Below are positions 36,556 to 46,925 of a stretch of DNA of 64,000 nucleotides, one piece after another (the stretch's first letter is position 1; every line of letters starts with the position of its first letter). The notes under the pieces are model-generated. The model was not told the DNA's origin and searched no databases. It worked only from the letters and a program-made list of their open reading frames with translations. This DNA is from Selaginella tamariscina (lineage: Eukaryota > Streptophyta > Lycopodiopsida > Selaginellales > Selaginellaceae), in assembly GCA_003024785.1 (NCBI GenBank), contig PUQB01000220.1, forward strand, positions 1 to 64,000. Reading direction: 5' to 3'. The position numbers and the translations under genes are program-made.

Positions 36556-37201
36556 CATATATATTATATATATATAATCAATGCATATTAACAAATAGTA
36601 TACAACACTAGTTTATATATATGCTTATATATTCATATGGGTTATATATCTATATACACACATATATATATGTGTGTGTTTATCTGTATAATTTTATTTA
36701 TTTATTAGTTTTATCTCTCGCACACACACACACACTCCTGTGTATGTATATGTGTGTGTGTGTGTGTTTGTTTATCTGTATGATTTTATTTGTTTCGCTA
36801 CACACGCATACACACAATATACATATACACATATATATATACCTATATACATATATACATACATACAACACTAGTTTATATATATGCTTATATATTCACA
36901 GACTCTCTCTTTCTCTATGGATTATATATTTATATACACACATATATATGTGTGTGTTTATCTGTATAATTTTATTTATTTATTAGTTTTATCTTTCGCA
37001 CACACACGCACACTCCTGTGTATATATATGGTGTTGTGTGTGTTTGTTTATCTGTATGATTTTATTTGTTTCGCTCACACGCATACACACGATATACATA
37101 TACACACATATATATACCTATGTACACACATATATTATGTGTACCAGTACTGTATAATTTTATTTATTTATCTATCTCTTTGCACACACACGTACACTCC
37201 T

Positions 37202-37268
<67 letters not shown>

Positions 37269-37330
37269 CATATATATATGTGTGTGTTTTATCTGTATAA
37301 TTTTTTTATTTATTAATTTTATCTCTCGCA
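35720..37330. repeat. Microsatellite region, inner element
   Basis: Reverse-complement counterpart of 27241-28300 but longer (about 1.6 kb), with several repeats of a ~300-bp unit and a (TA)n run at about 37214-37260. ORFs here (HTHTHTH, YIYIYIY) are artefacts. Confidence 0.9.
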
Positions 37331-37339
37331 CACACGCTA

Positions 37340-38900
37340 AGCCCCTCGAGCGGCGGGATTAATCCCGCCGCTATAGGTTTATAGCCTCGGCGGTGGGATT
37401 AATCCCGCCGCTATATGGTTGGGGCCATGGCGGCTGGATTAATCCCGCCGCCGAGGCCCTTCACGCAAGCTATGAGCGGCGGGATTAATCCGCCGCTCTA
37501 CGACAAACCGAAGAGCGTGGGATTAATCCCGCCGCCCATGGCCTGCGTGAGGGGCCTCAGCGGCGGGATTAATCCCGCCGCTCACCCATGCCCTGCGCGG
37601 AATGCGGCGGGATTTATCTCGCCAGCAATGGCCTGTGTGAAGGCCCTAATGGGCGGGATTAATCCCGCCGGATTCCGCGCATGGCATTTACATGGGATTG
37701 GCAGCGGGATTAATCCCGCCGCTCATGAGGCTAACCGAAGAGCCTGCACGGAAGGCTAACCGAAGAGCCTGCATGGCATGTCATGCGCGTAAGGCGGCGG
37801 GATTAATCCCGCCGCCCAGGGAATTCACGCAGACATGAACGGCGGGATTAATTCGGCCCCACGCTCATGCCCTTCGCGGAGGGCGGCGGGATTAATCCCG
37901 CCCCCACCCATCCCTGTTCAAAATGCCGCAGCCAATATATATGTGTGAGCGCATGATTTACGAGAGGGCGGCGGGATTAGTCTCTCCGAACCTTCATTAC
38001 CCGGTGGCGAGATTAATCTCCGAACCTTCATTACCCCATTGGTATGTTGAATCAATCCCGACTAACTCTGTCTGAGACGGAGAAGGTTTACAAAATACCA
38101 ATGGAGGGAACTGAGAAGGGTGGTGGGATTAATTTCACCATCCCTTACATGGTGGGCGGGATTAACCGCCGCGTACGCATGCCCTGCGCGGAATCGGGCG
38201 GGATTTATCCCGCCGCCATTGGCCTGCCTGAAGGGCCTAGGCGGCGGGATTAATCCCGCAAGATTTCGCACAGGGCATTGGCGTTCGGCGGGATTAATCC
38301 CGCCGACTAAGGCCCGAGTGAAGGGCCTGGGAGGCGGGATTAATCCCGCCGACGCCAATCCCTGCGCGGAATCGGGCGGGATTATCCCGCCGCCATTGGC
38401 CTGCCTGAAGTGCCTAGGCGGCGGGATTAATCCCGCCCGATTCCGCGCAGGGAATTGGCGTCCGGCGGGATTAATCCCGCCGCATAGGGACCGAGTGAAG
38501 GCCCTGGGCGGCGGGATTAATCCCGCCGAGTCTTCAATGCCTGTTGGAGGAATGAATCCCGCCACCCTTCCTTTTTTCTCCATTGGTGAGTCGGACCAAT
38601 CCCAAACGTTTCTGTCTGAGACGTAGAAGGTTTCAACATACCAATGGAGAGAATTGGGAAGGGTGGGAAATTCATTTAACCATCCTTACATGGTGGGCGA
38701 GATTAATCCCGCCTCCTTTCTGGAGTCACTGAAGGGGTGTGAGAAATAAATCCTGCCCAGTTCTCTCTGAGACCGAGAAGGGTGGCAAGATTAATTCCGC
38801 ACTCCCGTTCAAGGCCTCCAGAAAGGTGGCGAGATTAATCCCGCCCACTCTTTCAGGAGGCATTGAAGGGGTGGCGAGATTAATCCCGCCGCACCTTCCA
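37340..38900. repeat. Palindrome array block 3 (inner element, ParB side)
   Basis: By eye about 25-30 copies of GGCGGGATTAATCCCGCC or variants over 1.55 kb, ending about 300 bp before the first recognisable exon of the ParB/MTase-like gene. Mirror of block 1 with small indels. Confidence 0.95.
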
Positions 38901-39005
38901 TGTGAATATATATGTGTATTAGTATATATAAGTTGCATATCTCATTTTATTTACTTTTATCATCTTATCATAATATTTCGAGTAAAAGCTAGGAATCTAT
39001 GTAAA

Positions 39006-39092
39006 ACTGTCCAGAGCTCACATTTGTGGTGGTTCTAAAACGAAATGTTATCTTTCTTTTGCACTAACACAAATGTGAGCTTCGGACAGTTA
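39006..39092. repeat. Hairpin upstream of the ParB/MTase-like gene, inner copy
   Basis: AACTGTCCAGAGCTCACATT pairs with AATGTGAGCTTCGGACAGTT around a ~40-nt loop. About 100 bp before the exon starting near 39195. A possible cruciform, regulatory stem or small-RNA precursor. Confidence 0.75.
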
Positions 39093-39194
39093 ATTACGTC
39101 TACTTCTCTCTGTGTATTATTTTTGTATATTCGGGTTTATACAAGTGTGTGTGCGTTTTTATATAATTTATATTTATAGTGTATTATTTTGCAG

Positions 39195-42100
39195 AAGGAC
39201 GATTTGATCAAACAAGGAGATCGAGTCATTAGTATGGAGTCGTCGTCAAATTCTGGGTAAGAATTAAAATAAAATCTGTTATACTCGGATACTTGAACTA
39301 ATCATTTTTGTATTCAGATGTGGAATTGAGGTGACATTAAAGACAAGAGCAGGAGAAGAGATGGGCAGGGGGATTCTGGAATCAACTTGGCCATATTTTA
39401 AGATAAATGGGAAGCGCATTGGAGCAACCATGGTTGCTGTCAAATTAACCTCTGTCACATCTCATGGACAAGCAAAACAATGGAAAGTAGATTCGCTAGT
39501 CAAGCACCCGAAAGCAGGCTGCGAACCCAGATTGGACGATGCTCGACAGATATGCCTTGTTCCATCCAATGTCACGTTCTCGGATCCAGAGGTCGTCAGT
39601 TACAACATTAATTCGGGTGGTTTTGTCGACTTGTGGATAATGACGTTCACGTGTTCACTAATGATGTTGACCTTGGAGTTCTTCTTCAACTCAACGAAAG
39701 CCCATCTATGGAGGGGATCCATCTGGATGTCTACTTCGAAGATCTTCAGACTCATCGAGTAGGTGTATTGTCAGGAGATATTGCTTCACAATACAGAAAA
39801 TCAGCAAGTGGAGCAATCTTCCCTCTTCACATTGAAGAAGAACACAGCGACATCATAAGGAGATTGAGAGGTGGCTCGGTCTCAGGTCTCTACAGATCAC
39901 GTTCAATTTGCTTAGGAAGCTTCGGGAGCTGGAGAGTGTGCCGAGAACACTAGAACAGCTGCAGTCGGGGATCACACATGTTGATTCGGATCGCAAAAGA
40001 AAATCATCAATCGTTTTGTCAGCTGCACCTGTGGCATCTCATGCTGCAATAAGTCACAAGGAAATGATGTTGGATGATAAGATTTATCCTTGTAGGGTTA
40101 AATATTGCAGCGTCAACCCAAACTTCAATTACAGGCCACTCAACCAGGAACGTGTAGCTGAGCTCATGGAGAAGATGAAGGACGACAATTCTTATACCGT
40201 TCCACATAATGCTGTTTTGTGTCCATACTATGAAAGAAGGAAGGGTGCTGACAAAGTCTGGATCACAACACCAGAACAACTCATGAAGATTCAGACGGAG
40301 AATAAAAGATCTAAAGTACTACATCATTAGTGGCCAGCACACAATAACGGCAGCCCAACGACTTCTCGATGAACACAACAAAGGAACGATGGCAACAAAA
40401 CTTTCCGAGCATACCCGTGAGAAGCTGACAAAAAGATCGGCGTTTTTAGCTAAGCCGAATCTCACAATCGAGCAGTACCATAAGTTATCGGCGGAATGGG
40501 ACGCTGCCGACACCAACCACTACAACAGCAAAATATGGGAGAAGTTTAAACACACGCGAGCCGTGTGGGAATCTCTTCAGCGACCACAAAGAGCTACCGC
40601 AGGGAATACACAATCTGCGGAATACCGGGTAAGCAAATTGTTTGGGCGGGATTTATCTCGCCGGTATATTAATCTGTCTTTTTCCTCAGAGAGTTGAAGA
40701 AATTGCAGCAGTTGATTTTGCCCAGGTGGGCGGGAAGGAAACATCATTTCTGATGATGTTGATTTCTTGCCCCGAAGATAGGATCTTTGCCAAATGGTTG
40801 GGGATTATGGAATCCTTTTCAAAAGGAACACTGAAGAAGAAGCAGACAAGTGAAGGGGAGCCCTCAGAAAAGTCTGCAAAGAAACCCAGTAAGACGCCGA
40901 AGGCTAAGTCTGTTCAATCTACAAAGGATGTAGACAACGATTTCAAGCTCACATGGTTGAAGCCTTTAAATGGAACAACGATGGAGGAGATGGAAGTCTT
41001 GGCTGATTTGGTGATCGATGGCAAACTACAAATTAATAACAGCAGCCCAACCTCTCCTTTTCATCTCAAGGCAATGGAGTTGAAGACGGTCAGGCATTTC
41101 AAGGAGTGGTTGGGAATACACTGCCACAAACTGGGTTGGACCTCGACTTCAACATATGAAGAGGTCAGCAAATATTTGCATGTGACGAACGATGATATGC
41201 TTGTCGAATGGGTGAACCAATCGGAAGATCTAGGCAAGAATCTATTGCACGCCAACGCCAAAAAGGAGAACATTGGGATGACGCCTTCTCTTATGGCAGT
41301 CCTTCAGCAGCGGAGAACCGAATTGAACCTTATAAAGGAGGATGCTACGAATCACGACAAGCCCTACAGATGTTTGTTGTTAGATTCGGAGACTTTATGG
41401 GGTAACATCACTGCTTGTAGGAAACCGTTTCAATTGTTCGTGATGGATCGGCGGGTGTCAAAAAATCTTTCGACAGATAGGGCACTAGAGGATCTGGTGG
41501 AGAAACTTAGCCGTGCAAGCATATACATAGAAGGTATTTATTATTGAATTCATGCTTGCGCTCTTCACTGATACCTACTTTTTCAGGTATTTATTTCTTG
41601 ATTCTTGCTCATGTCACCGATACTTTTGCCTTCGCCTTCGCCAAGAAGAATAGACATCGTTGGACAGGATTTTATATGAACGATGCTAATCCCAAGTGCA
41701 TTGATACTGTTGTTCACTTGGTTGTTAGGAATGCGCCAAACAATTTCAAGCTTCCAAATGACTGGCCAGGCATCTGTTTGCACTCCAACGGCCCTGAACC
41801 TCCATCCGATACACCGATAGGTATGAGTGACGTATTCGGCAATGTACGTTATCCAAACATTACAAGTCAAGCGGCACGGAGCATCGTCAACTTGATCAGG
41901 GGTCCTCACAGTGATGCGTGGGTTTTTGACTACTGCACTAGGGGGTCCGTCTTGAAGGAGTGTTACCTTCGGCATACATGTGTGTTTGCCGTTGAGAAGG
42001 ATAAGACCATGGTTGAGGACCTGAACAAGTGGATAGATTGGGTCTCAACTGAGTACCCCAACGATCCATAAAGGCGTATTTGAGAAAGTTCCCTCCAGAT

Positions 42101-42290
42101 AAGTGCGATAGCTCTGAAGGTGAATCTGGTTCAATCTCGGAGTCTGAGAACGAACTCAATCAGATATTAGACCGGAAGTTATCTCGAGGAGTACAGAACA
42201 TTCGCACACTCCAGGACCCATGGAAACATCAATAGAAGATGCAGAAGATCTTGAACCATCTCACAAGCGGCTTAGACCTTCTTCGCCTCA
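39195..42290 (+). CDS. ParB-like domain fused to a degenerate methyltransferase, carried by the inner transposon
   Basis: The first recognisable exon begins after TTTTGCAG (KDDLIKQGDRVISMESSS), with an intron after about 39258. N-terminal module GIEVTLKTRAGEEMGRGIL resembles the DUF8039-like module of the element's transposase. ParB/Srx domain at about 40085-40375: NPNFNYRPLNQERVAELMEK, then YYIISGQHTITAAQRLL (the usual G-H-R box reads GQHT). Helical middle region at about 40390-41340, Lys/Ser-rich linker KKPSKTPKAK. The C-terminal region follows the methyltransferase of 16844-20370: LFVMDRRVSKNL in the place of VVIDPPTG, and WVFDYCTRGSVLKECYL in the place of VVDLTVGTGASILAAF. Both catalytic and AdoMet-loop signatures are therefore lost. 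Acidic Ser/Glu-rich tail. Suggested role: DNA-binding accessory protein, not an active enzyme. Small frame breaks are present. Confidence 0.68.
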
Positions 42291-42601
42291 TCAGAAGGTA
42301 ATAGCGAAGAAGAATTGATAATGAATTGATAGAGTGATGAATAGTTGTAAATGAGTGTAACATAAGGCATTTTTGTATATTTCTTTTATATTTGTACAGA
42401 AAATAAATTCTCAAGGATTAATGAAGCTTTTAGTTCAAACATGGGTCACACATTAACAAGGTAAATAATATACCTTGATAATTTTAAGGTCAGCTAATTA
42501 TCATTTTGCAGATGTAATGAAATAATTGAGAACATGGATTTTCAGCATTGCCATGAGGTAAGAGAGGGGTTTGGCGACAATTTCTTGTGCCACATGTCAG
42601 A

Positions 42602-43720
42602 ATGACAGAGTTCATGCAGGAAATGGATAATAATGCAGCTCAAAACATCGTTACCATGGGGGCCACTTCATCATCATTTTTTTGGCTTCAGTTCCGAAAT
42701 CAATTTCTTCAGCGCATGCAATATCTGAATCTTGTAAGGATGATGTACAATTAAATGATGAAGGGATAGGCAACGAATAGTGGCAACGGATAAATGTGAA
42801 AGGGAGCAAACAAGTGATTTGCAAAGTATTCAAGAGGCAACGCTATCTCATGTTACTCATGGCCATATTGTGTTGTTGGATGTCAATGGTGTTCTGCTTC
42901 ATCGACAAAGGCCCGAGGATAGAAAAACAGAAATCAAACAAGGAGATTTCATTCCTTGTCATGGTAAATTTCGATATGATATTATTTTTCGTCCAGGGTT
43001 GGATCGTCTCTTTCAAAAGCTTAAGGAGATGGGTGCGCTTGTGGGGATTTGGTCATGCATGCAGATTCATAACTTAACACCGCTGTTGAGTTTACTTAAG
43101 AAACATTGTAGTGTTGCAGAAGAGGTGATTCGTAAAGATTGGATTTTTGACCAGCGAATGTGTCATAAACCTCTCGAATTTCACAATATAAGAAAGGAAA
43201 GCAAGCCATACTTCTTCAAGAATGAAAGAATAATTGGGACTCATGGGGAGATCAGTCGCTTAAGGATAACGAAGAATGCACATATCTTAGTAGTAGACGA
43301 CTCTCCTCAGAAGGCTATGCTCAACCAAAACATTGCTTGTATTCATCCAATCACTTTCGATCCATATTCTGATACCGATATCATGGATGAGCTAGTGAAC
43401 TACTTGGATACGTGCCTCAGAAAGAAGAATCTCGAAAATTTTTGTGAGCAGTATCCACCGTATCATACATTTCCTGAAGCTTTTCTTTCTCGTGATATTG
43501 AATTTTATAAAATGAAGGATAGCAACCGGGCGCTTTATAATATTATTCTTAAGGAACGTCAGTTTTTAGATGAGCCTTTATGCAGACCTTCTCTTATCAC
43601 ATGTATTCAAGTGAGAGTGTTAAGTGGTGGCAACAACATCAAGATATTGACCAAAATGATTTGATTAATCCGGAGAGTGATGATTTAGACAAAATGAAAA
43701 GATTTCTTTGTATGATAGAA
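42602..43720 (+). CDS. FCP1/NIF-like HAD phosphatase carried by the inner transposon
   Basis: Starts MTEFMQEMDNNAAQNIV near 42602. The main open frame is 42780-43664. HAD motif I reads HIVLLDVNGVLLHRQ: the first Asp is kept, the second is Asn, as in a plant-specific group of FCP1-like proteins with a DxNGxL motif. Then FRPGLDRLFQKLKEMGALVG, IWSCMQIHNLTPLL, and motif IV HILVVDDSPQKAM. Family members dephosphorylate Ser/Thr in proteins such as the RNA polymerase II tail; activity with the altered motif is uncertain. It follows the ParB/MTase-like gene by about 300 bp on the same strand and is the gene nearest the terminus. A short deletion near the C terminus, relative to the outer copy, changes the tail. 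Probably captured from a host gene. Confidence 0.72.
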
Positions 43721-43988
43721 AAAAGTATTTATAAAAAATTAACATGTTGATAAGAAAATGATTTCATTTGTAATTATGTTTGATAGTATTTCTTCATTAT
43801 TGTAAACTATTTTTAGAATAATATGAATATTCTAAGATATTTTAGGAATATTCCTTACTAAGTAAGGTTATTGAAGGATTAATTAATTAATTAATTAATA
43901 TTTAAGGCTTAATTACATATTAATTAAATGATTAATTAATAATTAAAACTTAAGTATTAATTAGTAATTTATTTTATATTCCCATTTT

Positions 43989-44020
43989 CACGTATCATGC
44001 CCACTTTAGTTACAACGTGC
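43989..44020 (-). repeat. Right terminal inverted repeat of the inner element
   Basis: Reads CACGTATCATGCCCACTTTA then GTTACAACGTGC, the reverse complement of the left end of the outer element. Confidence 0.85.
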
Positions 44021-44026
44021 ATATAT

Positions 44027-45440
44027 ACATACATAGTATATGAGAGAAGAGAGACAGTATATATTATGGATCCATGCATGGTGTGTATTATACACACAGA
44101 CATACATACATATTAGTACATAATATTAGAGAGACCGAGTACATATTATAGATCATGCATGGTGTGTATGTTTGAGAGAAGAGAGACAGTACATATTAAC
44201 ATGGATCATGCATGGTGTGTATGTATGAGAGAAGACAGAAAGTACACATATATACATACAGAGTACACATATATACATACACACGTGTATACACACAGAC
44301 ATACATACATATTACATGAGTAAATTCATCGTGTTATATATTGGGTTTAGGGTTTAGGGTTTAGGATGGATCATGCATGGTGTGAAGAGAGAATGTTGAA
44401 AAATTATTTTTGTACAACATGTATACACAGGGTTTAGGGTTTAGGGTTTAGGGTTTGCTCCCAACAAGCTTAATATAAATATTACACATGTAAATTCAAT
44501 GTGTTACATAACACACAGATTGAGTACATATATCATACATGCGTTGAACATGATGTTTCAATAAAGAAGCAACATATTTCTTCAGTTTGGTTTAGGGTTG
44601 TGCATGTGTGTGCATATGTGTTTTTGTAAGTTCTTGTAATGCGTGTGTAAATTTATGATTGTGTTTATATATGTGTGCAAAACAAACATCGAATAATTAA
44701 GAAAATAATATTAATAAACACACTATGAACATATTTTAAATTATACATAATAATATATGATTTTATCTAATATAACATATATAGTTTTAATATATATATT
44801 AATTTAATATTGATAAAAGGTTTAACATTGAAATATTCTTGAAATAATAAAAATTATTGAGAAAATCCCATTAATATATACAAATGTAAATTAAGTACTC
44901 AAATAATTAACTAAATTAATTATCATAATCATGTTTAATATTGGAATATTCTTGGAATAATAAGAAAATAATAAAGAATATCCCATTAATATAAAGAAGA
45001 TTAATTACTCAAGTAATTAAGGAAATGATATTAATATACACACTATGAACATATTTAAATTATACATAATAATACATCATTTTATCTAATATAAGTCATA
45101 TAAGTTTTAATAATATATATTAATTTAATATTGATAATAAGGTTTAACACATGAATATTCTTGAAATAATAACAAATTAATTGAGAAAATCCCATTAATA
45201 TATACAAATGTAGAATAATTACTGCAATAATTAAGAACAAGACTAATTTAATTATGATAATCAGGTTTAATATTAGAATATTCTTTCAAATATTAATAAA
45301 ATATTAAAGAATATCCATTGATACTAGGAAATGAAAACTAAATACTCGAGTAATTAAGAAAATAATAATAATAAACAGACTATGAATATATTTTTAAATG
45401 ATACATAATAATATATCAATTTATTTATTGTATAAGTATA

Positions 45441-45524
<84 letters not shown>

Positions 45525-46100
45525 TAATATAAATACTTGAATACTAAGAATGTAGAATATAGTCTAAAATTTTGTAATATTAAACAACTTGAATCACTTG
45601 AATAACATTAAATGCAATTTTAAAATACTCATTGGAACTGGAGAGTATATATGTTAGAGTGTCGGATATTTGTGTCAACTCATCTTAAATTTTATTTTCT
45701 GTTCTTTTAAAAAATTTGAATTTCTGACATATGTATTGTCTGTCTGACATGTAAATTTGAAAATGCATTTAATTTCCCACTCAAATTCAGATATGGTTCT
45801 TTCTCCGGCAAGGGTTTTTTCATTTCTGTATTTTTCACTCTTTAGATCTTCTTTTTTCTTCATAGTGATCATCTCAGGAGCGAGATTAAATTGGGTGTTA
45901 TTTTTATAGGAAAGCACGGCGCCTTCAGTGCTGTTTACAAGTAAGTATTATAAACAAATTTAAAAATACTTATAAAGATTCACTCTCTTACATTCTCTCT
46001 TAAAATTAGAATTTAGGGGTTTAGGAATGCATTAGGATTAATATATATCCGTTAGGGATTTATCCCGTTTAAATATCCTTTTAACTTAATATTCTAGGTT
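44027..46100. other. Outer-element core: telomere-type repeats, AT-rich sequence, (TA)n
   Basis: Mirror of 33240-35190. Holds TTTAGGG tracts near 44345 and 44432, a long (TA)n at about 45445-45530, and AT-rich sequence without genes. Confidence 0.7.
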
Positions 46101-46104
46101 AACC

Positions 46105-46790
46105 GGGGCGGCGGGATTAATCCGGCCATTTTTTTTTCGCCTCTTCGAAGAGTGGCGGGATTAATCCCGCCACCATCTCTCGGGCAATGCTTCTCCGCCA
46201 CTGAAAAAGAGTGGCGGGATTAATCCCGCTGATAACCTTCTTAACTGATGAAGAGTTACCAGAATTTATTAAAAGAGTTGTCGGCGGGATTAATCCCGCC
46301 AACCATTTTAGGAAGCAGGAAGGGGTGGCGGGATTAATCTCGCCACACTTCCCTGTTTTAAGGATTTGGGGACAAGATTTATCCCGAGATCTCTTTGAAA
46401 TCATAGTTTTGGAGAGAGTTATGTGCGGGTTTAATCCCGCCACCCATTCCCCGTCGTAAGAATTGTGGGGGATTAATCCCGCCTTGGACTCCCTCCGACA
46501 AGGAAGAGCCGGCGGGATTAATCCCGCCGCCTCTTCCTCCTCGAGGGAGTCCGGCGGGATTAATCCCGCCGACTCTCCTCGCGAGAGTCGCGGATTAATC
46601 CCGCCGACTCCCCGAGGAGGAAGAGGAGGCGGGATTAATCCCGCCGCTTTCCTTGTCGGAGGGAGTCCAAGGCGGGATTAATCCCGCCGACTCTCTCCGA
46701 AGGGGTTGAGTCGGCGGCGGGATTAATCCCGCCGACCGTTCCTCGTCGGAGGGATTCGTGGGCGGGATTAATCCCGCCCATCAGTTGTAT
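46105..46790. repeat. Palindrome array block 4 (outer element, transposase side)
   Basis: About 14 copies of GGCGGGATTAATCCCGCC or variants, with hairpin-like spacers as in block 2. Immediately upstream of the rightward transposase gene. Confidence 0.95.
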
Positions 46791-46925
46791 TAATCAAACA
46801 TGAGATATTATCTCTAAACATAATTATGTATTATTGCAATGCATATTATTAAGTAACCGTAATTCAGATTTCTTAGAAATATTGCATAAACAGATATCAT
46901 AAATAATACAATTATTTATGTGCAG

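Larger units (their letters stand above)
28817..44020. mobile_element. Inner large DNA transposon, 15.2 kb, inserted into the middle of the outer copy
   Basis: Bounded by inverted ends GCAAGTTGTAAC TAAAATGGGCATG (left) and the complement of GCACGTTGTAAC TAAAGTGGGCATG (right), flanked by a perfect 6-bp duplication. Order: TIR, DDE transposase (-), palindrome array 2, AT-rich core with TTTAGGG repeats, microsatellites, palindrome array 3, ParB/MTase-like gene (+), FCP1-like phosphatase (+), TIR. The two gene sets are divergent and each array sits at the 5' side of a gene. Orientation is opposite to the outer element, which is why the region reads as large interleaved inverted repeats. No capsid, polymerase or reverse transcriptase domain was seen, so this is a plain cut-and-paste type element. 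Confidence 0.9.
28811..44026. repeat. Target-site duplication of the inner element (ATATAT)
   Basis: ATATAT at 28811-28816 immediately precedes the left end and ATATAT at 44021-44026 immediately follows the right end. The uninterrupted counterpart site in the inner element itself (about 35180-35200, reverse strand: CACAGATATACATACATAG) confirms what the outer element looked like before insertion, give or take one AT step. Confidence 0.85.

Noticed and set aside
35680-37300. Long HTHTH / YIYIY ORFs
   Set aside because: Translated (CA)n and (TA)n microsatellites.
28817-44020. Inner element as a Polinton or endogenous virus
   Set aside because: No capsid, polymerase B, integrase or packaging gene could be seen, and the transposase and TIRs explain the structure.
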